A DNA stretch of 44,305 nt from an uncultured Bacteroidales bacterium (GTDB taxonomy: Bacteria > Bacteroidota > Bacteroidia > Bacteroidales > UBA932). A model generated the notes under the pieces. The model saw only the letters and a program-made list of their open reading frames with translations, had not been told where the DNA came from and made no database searches. Positions 1 through 8,773 of this stretch are shown here, in pieces (the first letter of the stretch is position 1; each line of letters begins with the position of its first letter). A program made the translations under genes and the position numbers. The stretch is from the NCBI GenBank assembly GCA_945870315.1, contig CAMBRR010000008.1:1-44305 (forward strand). Reading direction: 5' to 3'.

Positions 1-56
1 TTACCTTCGAGTGAAAAATTTACCATAATTTAATATTAAGATTGATTGGTTTAACA

Positions 57-899
57 TTACTTAAGATTAACGGTAGCGCAACCGTCCATATCATTGTAGT
101 CAAGGTTCTCACCGCACATTGCCCAAATGAACGTGTAGTTCTTTGTAGCGCAGGCAGAATGGATGCTCCATTCAGGAGAAATGACTGCCTGCTCGTTGTG
201 CATCCAGATGTGACGGCTTTCCTGAGGCTGTCCCATAAAATGGCAGACTGCCTGATCCTCTGGGATTTCGAAATAGAAATACACCTCCATACGACGCTCG
301 TGGGTGTGAGCCGGCATAGTATTCCAGGTACTTCCAGGCATAAGCTCAGTCATACCCATCTGAAGCTGGCAGGTAGGAACGACCTCCTTAACAAGCATTC
401 TGTTGATTATGCGGTGGTTGCTCTCCTCAAGAGTACCGAGGTCCATCTTAACGGCATCCTGGCGGGTTGTCAGGTGGTCAGGATAGGTTGCATGAGCAGG
501 TGATGAGCAGAAATAGAATTTTGCTGGATTGGAAGAATCGGCACTTTCGAAAGTAACCTTGCGGTCTCCACGTCCCAGATAAAGAGCCTCCTTGTATTCG
601 AGTACATACTCTTTGTCGCCGGCCTTTACGATACCCTTGCCTCCAACGTTGAAGATACCGATTTCCCTCCTTCCGAGGAAATATTCATTGCGGAGAATGT
701 CTATTGGCTGAAGTTCCACTACTTCATTTACAGGCATAGCGCCACCGGCAATCATTCTGTCGTGCATTGTATAGACCATATTCACCTGGTCCGGGGTGAA
801 AACTTTCTCGATAAGATAGTTTTCCCTAAGCTGGGCGGTGTCATAATGCTTCGCGTCGTTCGGATGAGACGCATACCTTACTTCACTGTTTGTTTTCAT
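57..899 (-). CDS. kduI: 5-keto-4-deoxyuronate isomerase
   Basis: KduI interconverts 5-keto-4-deoxyuronate and 3-deoxy-D-glycero-2,5-hexodiulosonate in the cytoplasm during breakdown of unsaturated uronates from pectin or glycosaminoglycans. The 280 aa length is typical of the family. The cupin metal site is visible: H198, H200, E205 and H247, in register with the zinc ligands known from the E. coli enzyme. The gene lies downstream of uxaA and uxaB on the same strand, but a 139-base gap holding a hairpin separates it from uxaA, so it may have its own promoter; no clean TAnnTTTG box was found there. kduD, the usual partner, is not in the window and could lie beyond the left edge. Confidence 0.95.
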   Translation of the reverse strand: MKTNSEVRYASHPNDAKHYDTAQLRENYLIEKVFTPDQVNMVYTMHDRMIAGGAMPVNEVVELQPIDILRNEYFLGRREIGIFNVGGKGIVKAGDKEYVLEYKEALYLGRGDRKVTFESADSSNPAKFYFCSSPAHATYPDHLTTRQDAVKMDLGTLEESNHRIINRMLVKEVVPTCQLQMGMTELMPGSTWNTMPAHTHERRMEVYFYFEIPEDQAVCHFMGQPQESRHIWMHNEQAVISPEWSIHSACATKNYTFIWAMCGENLDYNDMDGCATVNLK

Positions 900-1007
900 A
901 ATTGCGGTTTTATACTTAAAGTGTTAATATTCAATAAAATACAACAAATAGGAGCCTGAATGTCCATCATTCAAGCCCCAAAATTAAGCATAATTTCCAT
1001 ATTGAGC

Positions 1008-1040
1008 AAAAATTTCCGTGCCCGTTAACGGAAATTTTTT
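1008..1040 (-). terminator. Terminator hairpin at the 3' end of uxaA
   Basis: A 12-bp stem (1008-1019 with 1028-1039) with an 8-base loop overlaps the uxaA stop codon. On the minus strand it ends in A/T-rich stem bases and a short T run, which fits termination of the uxaB-uxaA transcript before kduI. Confidence 0.6.
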
Positions 1041-2538
1041 AAAGGGTTACTCCGGATTTGAAAATTGCTATCTCACTATAGTGTGACTTTTCGTTGTTGA
1101 CCATCTCTCCCGATGCCACTCTTATAACGAAATCGATGAAGTCGTCATCAACCTCCCCGGAAGGACGTCCGTCCACAATCTGTCCGGCATTGAAGTCAAT
1201 CCAAAGCGGCTTGAGGGAGGCAAGGCGGCTATTGGTGGAAATCTTAGCAGTCGGCACGAAAGTTCCAAACGGAGTTCCCCTGCCTGTGGTAAAGAGGACA
1301 ATCTGACACCCAGCAGCAGCAAGAGCCGTTGAAGCGACAAGGTCGTTGCCCGGTGCGCTAAGAAGGTTCAATCCCTTGGTACTCAGACGATCGCCATATT
1401 TCAGAACATCACGCACTATGGATTTTCCTGATTTCTGGGTGCATCCCAAGGATTTTTCCTCAAGAGTTGATATTCCGCCTGCCTTATTGCCAGGAGAAGG
1501 ATTCTCATAGACAGGCTGGTTATTTTTCATAAAATATTCCTTGAAGTCATTGATCAGCCTGACCGTCTTGTCAAAGGTAGTGATATCCTGACAACGTGAC
1601 ATCAGGATGGTCTCAGCCCCAAACATCTCCGGCACCTCAGTCAGTACGGTCGTTCCACCCTGGGAGACTATCCAGTCTGAAAAACGTCCCAGAAGAGGAT
1701 TTGCAGTGATGCCGGAAAAACCGTCCGAGCCACCGCATTTGAGACCTACACGGAGTTCTGACACAGGGGTATCTTCCCTGACATCAGAAGCTGCCGCGGA
1801 TGCGATTTCACGCAGGAGTCCAAGTCCGTAAGCGACCTCGTCATCTGCAATCTTCTGACACTCCATAAACTTCACCCTGTCCTCGTCCACGTCACCAACC
1901 AGCTTTCTGAAGGCATCCAGCTGATTGTTCTCGCATCCGAGGGCCACCACAAGCACTCCAGCGGCATTGGGATGATGAACCATATCAGCCAGAATCTTCC
2001 TTGTGTTTTCATGGTCATCTCCCAACTGGGAACATCCGTAATTGTGAGGGAAGGCCACTACCTTGGATATTGACGGCCAGTTCGCTAGCTCGGCCTCGAA
2101 AGCTTTGCAAATGTTCTGAACGACTCCGTTTACACAGCCCACCGTAGGGATAATCCACAGTTCGTTTCGGATGCCGACCTGACCGTCCTTCCTCCTGTAG
2201 CCCTTGAAATAGGCTTTTGCAGAAGACTCAGCCAGTGAGACCAAGGACGGTTCGTATTTATAGTCGAGAATGCCTGAAAGATTGGTTTTGAGGATATTAT
2301 GATCTATCAAGCCGCCCTTTGCGACAGCCTTTAGCAGATGCCCGATTGGAAAACCGTACTTAACGACATCCTCTCCCTCTGAAAGGTCACACAATGCCAT
2401 CTTATGTCCGGCAGGAATGTCCTCGCGGGTTGTTATCATCACATCCCCCACTCTGCATTCCTCACCGGCGGCGACATTCGAAAGAGCCACGGCGACATTG
2501 TCTGCCGAATTGATTTTTATGAATTGTCCCATAATCAA
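1039..2538 (-). CDS. uxaA: Altronate dehydratase
   Basis: UxaA dehydrates D-altronate to 2-keto-3-deoxygluconate in galacturonate catabolism. The 499 aa protein has the usual two parts: an N-terminal SAF-like domain (about residues 1-90) and a large C-terminal UxaA domain with the cysteine-rich stretch KCGGSDGFSGITANP that typifies these iron-dependent sugar-acid dehydratases. It overlaps the end of uxaB by 4 bases, so the two are probably translationally coupled. The first two codons encode Met-Ile-Met; the second Met (2532) could be the true start. A hairpin terminator overlaps the stop codon. Confidence 0.95.
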   Translation of the reverse strand: MIMGQFIKINSADNVAVALSNVAAGEECRVGDVMITTREDIPAGHKMALCDLSEGEDVVKYGFPIGHLLKAVAKGGLIDHNILKTNLSGILDYKYEPSLVSLAESSAKAYFKGYRRKDGQVGIRNELWIIPTVGCVNGVVQNICKAFEAELANWPSISKVVAFPHNYGCSQLGDDHENTRKILADMVHHPNAAGVLVVALGCENNQLDAFRKLVGDVDEDRVKFMECQKIADDEVAYGLGLLREIASAAASDVREDTPVSELRVGLKCGGSDGFSGITANPLLGRFSDWIVSQGGTTVLTEVPEMFGAETILMSRCQDITTFDKTVRLINDFKEYFMKNNQPVYENPSPGNKAGGISTLEEKSLGCTQKSGKSIVRDVLKYGDRLSTKGLNLLSAPGNDLVASTALAAAGCQIVLFTTGRGTPFGTFVPTAKISTNSRLASLKPLWIDFNAGQIVDGRPSGEVDDDFIDFVIRVASGEMVNNEKSHYSEIAIFKSGVTL

Positions 2539-3995
2539 GCAATTACCTGGGCTACGGCTGCACGCATTCCTTCGGACTGAATCTTCTCAAGCATAGAAGT
2601 AAGAAGATCTGTCAGGCCAGGAATCTGATTGAGGTCTTCGCCCCAGATGAACTCAGCTGCAAGAGTTCCGCTAGCGACCTTTCTGCAATCTCCTTCTGAC
2701 CAGAGTTGTTTCAGAAGTTCCATTATTGCTGCATCGTCATTAGGGACAATCTCCTTACCGTCTTCTCTCACTCCACCTTTATAATATGTAATGATGGCGG
2801 CGAGACCGAGGACAAGTCCTTCAGGAAGGCTACCCTTGCGCTCCAGATAGGTTTTCAGGCCAGGGAGGTCACGAGTCTTGAACTTAGGGAAGGAGTTGAG
2901 CATTATGCTGGTCACGAAATGTTTCACATAAGGGTTCACGAACCTCTCAAGAACGCTTGCTGCGAATGCTTCGAGTTCCGGCTTCGGAAGGTTGAGGGTT
3001 TCAAGAAGCTCTTCGTACATAACTTTCTTGACAAAACGTCCGACCTGAGGATCCTCCACACATTCCTTTACAGTATCCAGACCGCTGAGGAAGCCGACCG
3101 GAGAAAGGACGGTGTGAGGACCGTTGAGCAAAGTCACCTTTCTTTCGTGATATGGAGCTTCGCTTGGTACGAACAGCACATTGAGTCCGGCCTTGTCAGC
3201 AGGGAATTCCTCTGCGACTTCCTTCGGTGCTTCAATCACCCAGAGGTGGAAGATTTCACCTTTGTCCACCAGATGGTCATCATATCCTATGCGCTCATGA
3301 ATCTGGTCAATGGTGTCTTTAGGATAACCTGGCACTATTCGGTCAACGAGGGTGCAATACACGCCGCAGGCTGTTTCAAACCAGGTTTTGAATTCTTCAC
3401 CAAGGTTCCACAGTTCTATATATTTATAGATGCATTCCTTCAGGTGCTTTCCGTTAAGGAAGATGAGCTCGCAAGGGAAGATAATCAGTCCCTTGGTCTT
3501 GTCACCCTTGAAGTGCTCCCAACGGCGGTAGAGAAGTTGGGTCAGTTTGCCCGGATATGAAGATGCCGGCTTATCCTCGAAACGGCAGGATGGATCGAAT
3601 GCGATTCCTGCTTCCGTCGTATTGGAAATGACGAAACGAATCTCTGGTTTCTCTGCAAGGGCAATGTATGAATCATAATCAGCATATGGATTGATTCCCC
3701 TGCTGATGACATCTATAAGGTCAATCGAATCCACAGCCTGGCCCTTGTCTATTCCCTGGAGATTGAGGTGATAAAGTCCGTCCTGGGAGTTGAGCATATC
3801 CACCATTCCACGGTCAATAGGCTGGACGACCACGACAGAGGCATTGAAGTCTGTAGCCTGATTGGTTTTCCAGACAATCCAATCGACAAAAGCTCTCAGG
3901 AAGTTGCCTTCTCCGAACTGGATGATTTTCTCTGGACGCAGGGCTGCTGCAGCGGTAGTCCTGTTCAATGGTTTCAAAGTGTTGGTTGAAGTCAT
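2535..3995 (-). CDS. uxaB: Tagaturonate reductase (altronate oxidoreductase)
   Basis: UxaB reduces tagaturonate to altronate with NADH, feeding UxaA. It belongs to the mannitol-dehydrogenase-like family: the N-terminal Rossmann entry QFGEGNFLRAFVDW and the downstream motif KVTLLNGPHT are both present. I start it at 3995 (486 aa, beginning MTSTNTLKP) rather than at the upstream in-frame Met at 4163, because the extra 56 residues are not family-like and the -7 box at 4035-4042 would lie inside them. First gene of the minus-strand uxaBA unit and divergent from uxaC. Confidence 0.93.
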   Translation of the reverse strand: MTSTNTLKPLNRTTAAAALRPEKIIQFGEGNFLRAFVDWIVWKTNQATDFNASVVVVQPIDRGMVDMLNSQDGLYHLNLQGIDKGQAVDSIDLIDVISRGINPYADYDSYIALAEKPEIRFVISNTTEAGIAFDPSCRFEDKPASSYPGKLTQLLYRRWEHFKGDKTKGLIIFPCELIFLNGKHLKECIYKYIELWNLGEEFKTWFETACGVYCTLVDRIVPGYPKDTIDQIHERIGYDDHLVDKGEIFHLWVIEAPKEVAEEFPADKAGLNVLFVPSEAPYHERKVTLLNGPHTVLSPVGFLSGLDTVKECVEDPQVGRFVKKVMYEELLETLNLPKPELEAFAASVLERFVNPYVKHFVTSIMLNSFPKFKTRDLPGLKTYLERKGSLPEGLVLGLAAIITYYKGGVREDGKEIVPNDDAAIMELLKQLWSEGDCRKVASGTLAAEFIWGEDLNQIPGLTDLLTSMLEKIQSEGMRAAVAQVIA

Positions 3996-4034
3996 AGCAA
4001 TATGTGTTTTAGTATGTTTAAGCAATTTGCAAAG

Positions 4035-4061
4035 CAAATCTATCGAAAAATCGTGTACGAT
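4035..4061 (-). promoter_or_regulatory. uxaB promoter with an operator-like dyad
   Basis: On the minus strand TAGATTTG (4035-4042) matches the Bacteroidetes -7 box, about 40 bases before the uxaB start. Just upstream, 4050-4061 reads ATCGT-gt-ACGAT, an inverted repeat between the -7 box and the -33 region where a repressor could sit. The dyad is short, so the operator is an inference. Confidence 0.45.
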
Positions 4062-4172
4062 AACGGGATTTATTGTTATATTTACCGAATATTGAAGATT
4101 ATTTACTGATTTTTGGATAATTTTCATATCCCGACAAAAACTGAAGGACGATATTTGTAACATAAACGTATA

Positions 4173-5597
4173 ATGACAATAACTATGGACACATTACCTA
4201 AATTCATCAACGATGACTTTATGCTGACCAATGACTATGCAAGGGAACTCTATCACGAGAGTGCCGAGCATATGCCGATAATCGACTACCACTGTCATCT
4301 GGTACCTAAGATGATTGCTGACAACTGGCAGTTCAAGGACCTTACCGAGGTGTGGCTTGGCGGAGACCACTACAAATGGAGGGCAATGAGAGGAAACGGG
4401 GTGCCGGAAGAATTCATCACCGGTAAGAGAGAAAGCTATGAGAAATTTGAAAAATGGGCTCAGACCGTTCCTTACACGATGAGGAACCCGCTCTACCATT
4501 GGACACACCTGGAATTGGCAAGGGTTTTTGATGTTTACAAAACACTCAGTCCTGCAACTGCGAGGGAGATTTATGAGGAATGCACAGCCAAACTTCAGAC
4601 TCCGCAATACAGAGGACAGGAATTGATGAAAAGGTTCAATGTCAAGGTAGTCTGCACGACTGACGACCCTGCTGATTCACTCGAATACCACCAATATATC
4701 AACGAACATCCTTTCGGCGTTAAAGTTCTGCCTGCCTGGAGACCTGACAAGGCTATGGCAATTGAAAAGCCTCAACAATACATTGAATATATCCAGAAAC
4801 TCGCCTCAGTCGCCGGTGTTGAAATCAGGAACTACCAGGACCTGCTGGATGCGCTCGCAAAGAGGCAGGAATTCTTCCACCAGATGGGAAGCCGTCTGTC
4901 CGACCACGGTCTGGAGACTTTCTATGCAGAAGATTTCACTATGGAAGAGATTGACACCATCTTCCGCAACACCCTGAAGGGACAGATGCCGACAAAGGAG
5001 GAAATCCTGAAATTCCGCAGCGCAATCCTGCTCGACTTTGCAAGGATGGACCACGCAAAAGGATGGGTTCAGCAGTTCCACATCGGTGCGATCCGCGACA
5101 ACAACACCAGAATGTTCAACATCCTCGGTCCTGACACCGGATATGACGCCATCCACGATGTTCAGTGCGCGGCTGCCGGTCATAAGTTCTTCAACACCCT
5201 TGCACTTGAAGATAAACTTACCAAGACCATCCTTTATAACCTCAACCCGAAAGACAACGAAGTGCTTGCAACTATGGCCTATACCTTCAACGACGGCACT
5301 TGTCCGGGCAAGATGCAGCTGGGTTCCGGCTGGTGGTTCCTGGATCAGGAAGACGGAATGCGCAAGCAAATCAACGCCCTGTCTGCCCTCGGACTCCTGA
5401 GCCGTTTCGTGGGAATGCTTACGGACTCCCGCAGCTTCATTTCATACCCTCGTCACGAATATTTCCGCCGCATCCTCTGCAATGTACTTGGAGAAGACCT
5501 AGCAGCAGGCAAACTGCCAAAGAGTGAAATGGCCTTCATCCATCAGATGGTAAAGGACATCTCATACAATAATGCCGACAGATATTTCGGATTCTAG
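4173..5597 (+). CDS. uxaC: Glucuronate isomerase (uronate isomerase)
   Basis: UxaC isomerises D-glucuronate to fructuronate and D-galacturonate to tagaturonate, the first step of hexuronate catabolism; tagaturonate then goes to UxaB. The 474 aa length is that of the family. The amidohydrolase-like motif DYHCHL places metal-binding histidines at residues 40 and 42. A second Met at 4185 is an equally possible start. It is transcribed away from uxaB across 177 bases, so both genes probably respond to the same control. A weak -7-like GATATTTG lies about 20 bases before the start. It converges with the HhH gene, leaving 2 bases between the stop codons. Confidence 0.95.
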   Translation: MTITMDTLPKFINDDFMLTNDYARELYHESAEHMPIIDYHCHLVPKMIADNWQFKDLTEVWLGGDHYKWRAMRGNGVPEEFITGKRESYEKFEKWAQTVPYTMRNPLYHWTHLELARVFDVYKTLSPATAREIYEECTAKLQTPQYRGQELMKRFNVKVVCTTDDPADSLEYHQYINEHPFGVKVLPAWRPDKAMAIEKPQQYIEYIQKLASVAGVEIRNYQDLLDALAKRQEFFHQMGSRLSDHGLETFYAEDFTMEEIDTIFRNTLKGQMPTKEEILKFRSAILLDFARMDHAKGWVQQFHIGAIRDNNTRMFNILGPDTGYDAIHDVQCAAAGHKFFNTLALEDKLTKTILYNLNPKDNEVLATMAYTFNDGTCPGKMQLGSGWWFLDQEDGMRKQINALSALGLLSRFVGMLTDSRSFISYPRHEYFRRILCNVLGEDLAAGKLPKSEMAFIHQMVKDISYNNADRYFGF

Positions 5598-5599
5598 AT

Positions 5600-6571
5600 T
5601 CATTCAGGCGGCTCGATGATTATTCCTGATAGTTTTCTGGCCGCTTCTTCGTTCAATATTCCCTCTGAAGCAAGACGTTCTATGCTCCAGAGGGATTTTT
5701 TCGTATTTGTCCTGAACATCACTATCGCCTGTGCCACACTCTTTGAACGGATGTAAGGATGCAGTGCCAGTTCTTCCACGCCAAGACGCCAGAGGGGGTA
5801 TGGGGTAATATGTTCCGGAGAAACCGTCACAAGATCTTCGATGGAGCCATATCTTTCCGAATCGAACTTATATATTTCCATCAGTTGTTCCTTAGATGAA
5901 TAGCCTCCCAACTTCTGGCGATACTCAACCATCTTCGAAGCGAAGAAGCCGCCAATTCCGGGAAGTGCATCGAACTGGGCAGAATCAGCCAGGTTCAAAT
6001 CCAGTTTTGGAATGACTATATATGGCTCAAGCCTAAGATATATGCTGTCCGAGACCACATAAGATTTGGCAAAATCGCTTTTGCGATGGAAACGGCCACC
6101 TTTCTGTCTATAGGCATCTATGGATGCAGCTTGCTTGGGAGAAAAGCCCAGAAGACACAAATCCTCTATGCTCGCAGTATTGGGATTGAAGTTGAAGCAT
6201 CTGACTTCCCTCAATGCCGTATTCTTCCGGACAGCCTCAACTCGCGGGCTATGCTCTGCATTTCTTCTTTGGACAACAGTCTCGTTGCCGTTAGTGGAAG
6301 GGCTTGCGGCAGGATTGTCCTTCCTTGCTGCTGTTGACGATTTTGGTATGCTTTCTGGCAATTTACCGCTTTCTGGCAACTTACCGCTTTCTGGAGCATA
6401 TATATATACGGTATCGGGACTGTCCCTTTTAGCTTCTATGGTCATCACGGCAGCACGATGTACGAACAAGGCAGCCTGATACCCGATAACAAGGAACACC
6501 AGAGCAATAATCCCGATAAGACAGGATTTCGAAACAGTAAACTTGGATTCAGAATTTTTCTCTCGCCTCAT
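5600..6571 (-). CDS. Membrane-anchored helix-hairpin-helix protein (ComEA-like)
   Basis: The 323 aa protein has one N-terminal membrane segment (about residues 16-38, following a basic start), then a low-complexity stretch (about 60-120) and several helix-hairpin-helix units. Clear HhH cores include NPNTASIEDLCLLGFSPKQA and LNLADSAQFDALPGIGGFFA, which resemble ComEA-type DNA-binding repeats. In Bacteroidetes such proteins are common and of uncertain role; DNA binding at the membrane is an inference. The linker carries a short tandem repeat encoding PESGKL. The tdk gene ends 24 bases upstream on the same strand, suggesting co-transcription. Confidence 0.8.
   Translation of the reverse strand: MRREKNSESKFTVSKSCLIGIIALVFLVIGYQAALFVHRAAVMTIEAKRDSPDTVYIYAPESGKLPESGKLPESIPKSSTAARKDNPAASPSTNGNETVVQRRNAEHSPRVEAVRKNTALREVRCFNFNPNTASIEDLCLLGFSPKQAASIDAYRQKGGRFHRKSDFAKSYVVSDSIYLRLEPYIVIPKLDLNLADSAQFDALPGIGGFFASKMVEYRQKLGGYSSKEQLMEIYKFDSERYGSIEDLVTVSPEHITPYPLWRLGVEELALHPYIRSKSVAQAIVMFRTNTKKSLWSIERLASEGILNEEAARKLSGIIIEPPE
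6350..6394. repeat. 18-bp tandem repeat in the HhH gene linker
   Basis: About two and a half copies of an 18-bp unit (gctttctggcaatttacc, with one substitution in the second copy) encode PESGKL repeats in the HhH protein linker. Such a repeat could vary in copy number without shifting the frame. Confidence 0.75.
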
Positions 6572-6595
6572 ATCACCCCAGGATTTTTAGAAATT

Positions 6596-7195
6596 CTACT
6601 GATCGCTATTGTCTGTCGGAGACATCTTCTCCGCCTCCAAGGCAGCATTGTAGCAATGTCGGCACAGGGGTTCATACACATCCTTTTCACCTAGGACAAC
6701 CAGTTTGTCGTTTGATGTGAGACGGTGTGAATGATTGGCCGGACTTCCGCATTTTACACAGATTGCATGTACCTTCTGTATATCCTCCGCAACCGCCATA
6801 AGGGCCGGCATAGGACCAAAAGGCTTGCCCATAAAATCAGTATCCAAACCAGCGATAATGACCCTCACTCCCCTATTTGCCAGAGTCTGCACTACTTCCA
6901 CTATCGTATCATCGAAGAACTGAGCCTCATCTATCCCTACGACCTCCACATCGCTTGACAACAAAAGCATACTTGCAGGAGAATCTATAGGAGTGGACAT
7001 AATGCTGTGTCCCTCGTGGGAAACAACTTCTTCTTCAGAGTATCTTACGTCAATGCACGGCTTGTAAATCTCTACTTTCTGCTTGGCGAACTGCGCTCTC
7101 TTGAGTCTGCGGATGAGTTCTTCGGTCTTGCCAGAAAACATTGAGCCACAGATTACTTCAATAGATCCTGCTTTTTTTGCTTTTTCTAAAAACAT
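6596..7195 (-). CDS. tdk: Thymidine kinase (type II)
   Basis: Tdk phosphorylates thymidine to dTMP in the salvage pathway. The 199 aa protein has the P-loop GSMFSGKT (residues 17-24), the Walker B-like GIDEAQFFD, and a C-terminal zinc lasso with CVKC and CRHC pairs. These are the full set of the type II tetrameric enzymes, so it should be active. It is divergent from the Pro-Glu-rich gene, with a TATATTTG -7 box at 7253-7260, and is followed closely by the HhH gene. Confidence 0.97.
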   Translation of the reverse strand: MFLEKAKKAGSIEVICGSMFSGKTEELIRRLKRAQFAKQKVEIYKPCIDVRYSEEEVVSHEGHSIMSTPIDSPASMLLLSSDVEVVGIDEAQFFDDTIVEVVQTLANRGVRVIIAGLDTDFMGKPFGPMPALMAVAEDIQKVHAICVKCGSPANHSHRLTSNDKLVVLGEKDVYEPLCRHCYNAALEAEKMSPTDNSDQ

Positions 7196-7208
7196 TTCGT
7201 TATTTTTG
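7176..7208 (+). promoter_or_regulatory. Promoter for the Pro-Glu-rich gene
   Basis: TTTG at 7176-7179, a 21-base spacer and TATTTTTG at 7201-7208 match the Bacteroidetes consensus. The -33 box lies inside the tdk coding region. Initiation would leave an untranslated leader of about 60 bases before 7277. Confidence 0.6.
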
Positions 7209-7252
7209 TAGGTTTTGAATCAGGTCTCCGTATGGAGATTACAACGGGGACA

Positions 7253-7260
7253 CAAATATA
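7253..7260 (-). promoter_or_regulatory. -7 box of the tdk promoter
   Basis: TATATTTG on the minus strand, about 58 bases before the tdk start, matches TAnnTTTG. No convincing -33 partner was seen. Confidence 0.5.
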
Positions 7261-7276
7261 GTCAAAATATTATCTT

Positions 7277-8023
7277 ATGGAACTTAAAGATCCACAAAAA
7301 GGACAAGAAATTCTTTCCGAAATCAAAGAACTTGTCAGCTCCATTTCTAAGGAATTGGCTCTTATTGAAACCAAGATGTCTGAATATCAGTCTCTTTACG
7401 AGAGTGATGAGGATAGGATAGAGTCATTGGATTTGGAAGATGACTATTTTCTCAATATAACAACTGCCATCTCCTCCCCTGCTACCATAGAAATCCCACA
7501 GCCGGAACCGGAACCAGAACCTGTAGCAGAACCACAACTGGAACCTGAACCGGCAGCTGAACCGATAGCCGTACCGGAACCAGAACCAGTTGCCGAACCG
7601 ACTGCTGAACCAACTGCTGAACCGGAACCAATTGCCGAACCAACTGCCGTACCGGAACCAGTTGCCGAACCGATTGCCGTACCGGAACCTAAACAGAAAC
7701 CAAAGCAAAAACCACAGCCGGAGGCAGAACAGTCAACCGCCATTGTGGACAGACTTGCTGCAAAGCAAAGGTGGAGAACCGATATGCCAGGCTCTCCGGT
7801 AAAGGACATCAGAAGTGCCATAGCCCTGAATGACAGAGTCTTGTTCATCAACACACTATTCGACAAAGACCCGGTAAGATTCCAGGCAGACCTGACTGCA
7901 ATCAACGGGATGGACACCCTCGCCCAGGCCATAGATTATTTTCAGGAACACCATCCGGAATGGAACTTTGACTCCGACACCGTTTACAGATTTATGATGG
8001 CAGTTAGAAGGAGAGTGAAATAG
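7277..8023 (+). CDS. Pro-Glu-repeat protein with a conserved-looking C-terminal domain
   Basis: I do not recognise a named family. The 248 aa protein has three parts. Residues 1-55 form a predicted coiled coil ([20 protein letters not shown] onward). Residues about 75-150 are a Pro-Glu/Val-Ala repeat with units like EPVAEP and EPTAEP. The C-terminal 95 residues look globular ([37 protein letters not shown]). There is no signal peptide or membrane segment, so it is probably cytoplasmic. rsmI starts 1 base after its stop codon, which implies an operon. The repeat could be a rigid spacer between a coiled-coil oligomer and the C-terminal domain (inference). Confidence 0.75.
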   Translation: MELKDPQKGQEILSEIKELVSSISKELALIETKMSEYQSLYESDEDRIESLDLEDDYFLNITTAISSPATIEIPQPEPEPEPVAEPQLEPEPAAEPIAVPEPEPVAEPTAEPTAEPEPIAEPTAVPEPVAEPIAVPEPKQKPKQKPQPEAEQSTAIVDRLAAKQRWRTDMPGSPVKDIRSAIALNDRVLFINTLFDKDPVRFQADLTAINGMDTLAQAIDYFQEHHPEWNFDSDTVYRFMMAVRRRVK

Positions 8024-8024
8024 G

Positions 8025-8750
8025 ATGGCTGGAATATTATACATTGTACCCACACCAGTCGGCAACCTGGAAGATATGACATTCCGCGCAATAAGGGTAT
8101 TGCAGGAAGCAGACCTGATTCTGGCAGAAGACACAAGGACAAGTTCGGTCTTGCTGAAACATTATCAGATTGAAGGCAGGTTGGAATCGCACCATAAATT
8201 CAACGAACACAAGACAGCTTCCATAATAAAGGAACGCATCCTTTCGGGAATGAATGTGGCCCTTATCAGCGATGCAGGCACACCAGGGATATCCGACCCG
8301 GGCTTCCTTCTGGCGCGCACCTGCATTGAGGAAGGCATTGAAGTCCAGACACTTCCAGGGGCAACAGCCTTTGTGCCCGCCCTCGTTTCTTCTGGATTCC
8401 CATGCGACAAGTTCTGTTTTGAGGGCTTCCTGCCACAGAAAAAAGGACGACAGAGCAGGCTTGCGGAACTCGCCCAGGAAACCAGGACAATGGTATTCTA
8501 CGAATCCCCATTCCGGCTTGTCAAGACTCTGGAGCAGTTTTCACAGGTCTTCGGTCCGGAGAGAGGATGCAGCGTAGCCAGGGAAATCTCAAAAAAATTC
8601 GAAGAACACCGCAGAGGTTCACTTGAGGAAGTCCTCGGGTGGTTCCGGGAACACGAGCCGAAAGGAGAAATTGTGATTATTGTGGAAGGAGCCGAGTTTA
8701 AAAAGGAGAAAAAGGTTTACCACAAGGCTGACCGTGATGATGAAGATTGA
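8025..8750 (+). CDS. rsmI: 16S rRNA (cytidine(1402)-2'-O)-methyltransferase
   Basis: RsmI methylates the 2'-O of C1402 in the decoding centre of 16S rRNA using S-adenosylmethionine. The 241 aa protein shows the family signatures: PTPVGNLEDMTFRAI near the N-terminus, LAEDTRTS, SDAGTPGISDPG and VFYESPFRL. It is cotranscribed with the Pro-Glu-rich gene, and the M16 peptidase gene follows at once. No key motif is missing. Confidence 0.96.
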   Translation: MAGILYIVPTPVGNLEDMTFRAIRVLQEADLILAEDTRTSSVLLKHYQIEGRLESHHKFNEHKTASIIKERILSGMNVALISDAGTPGISDPGFLLARTCIEEGIEVQTLPGATAFVPALVSSGFPCDKFCFEGFLPQKKGRQSRLAELAQETRTMVFYESPFRLVKTLEQFSQVFGPERGCSVAREISKKFEEHRRGSLEEVLGWFREHEPKGEIVIIVEGAEFKKEKKVYHKADRDDED

Positions 8751-8773
8751 TTGTAAAATATAATTATTGTAGT

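Noticed and set aside
3996..4163. N-terminal extension of UxaB
   Set aside because: The extra 56 residues are not family-like and overlap the promoter box.
7424..7932. Long minus-strand open frames rich in Gly/Ser or Trp/Phe opposite the Pro-Glu gene
   Set aside because: They are complement images of the repetitive Pro-Glu codons; the composition is repeat-driven and there is no start signal.
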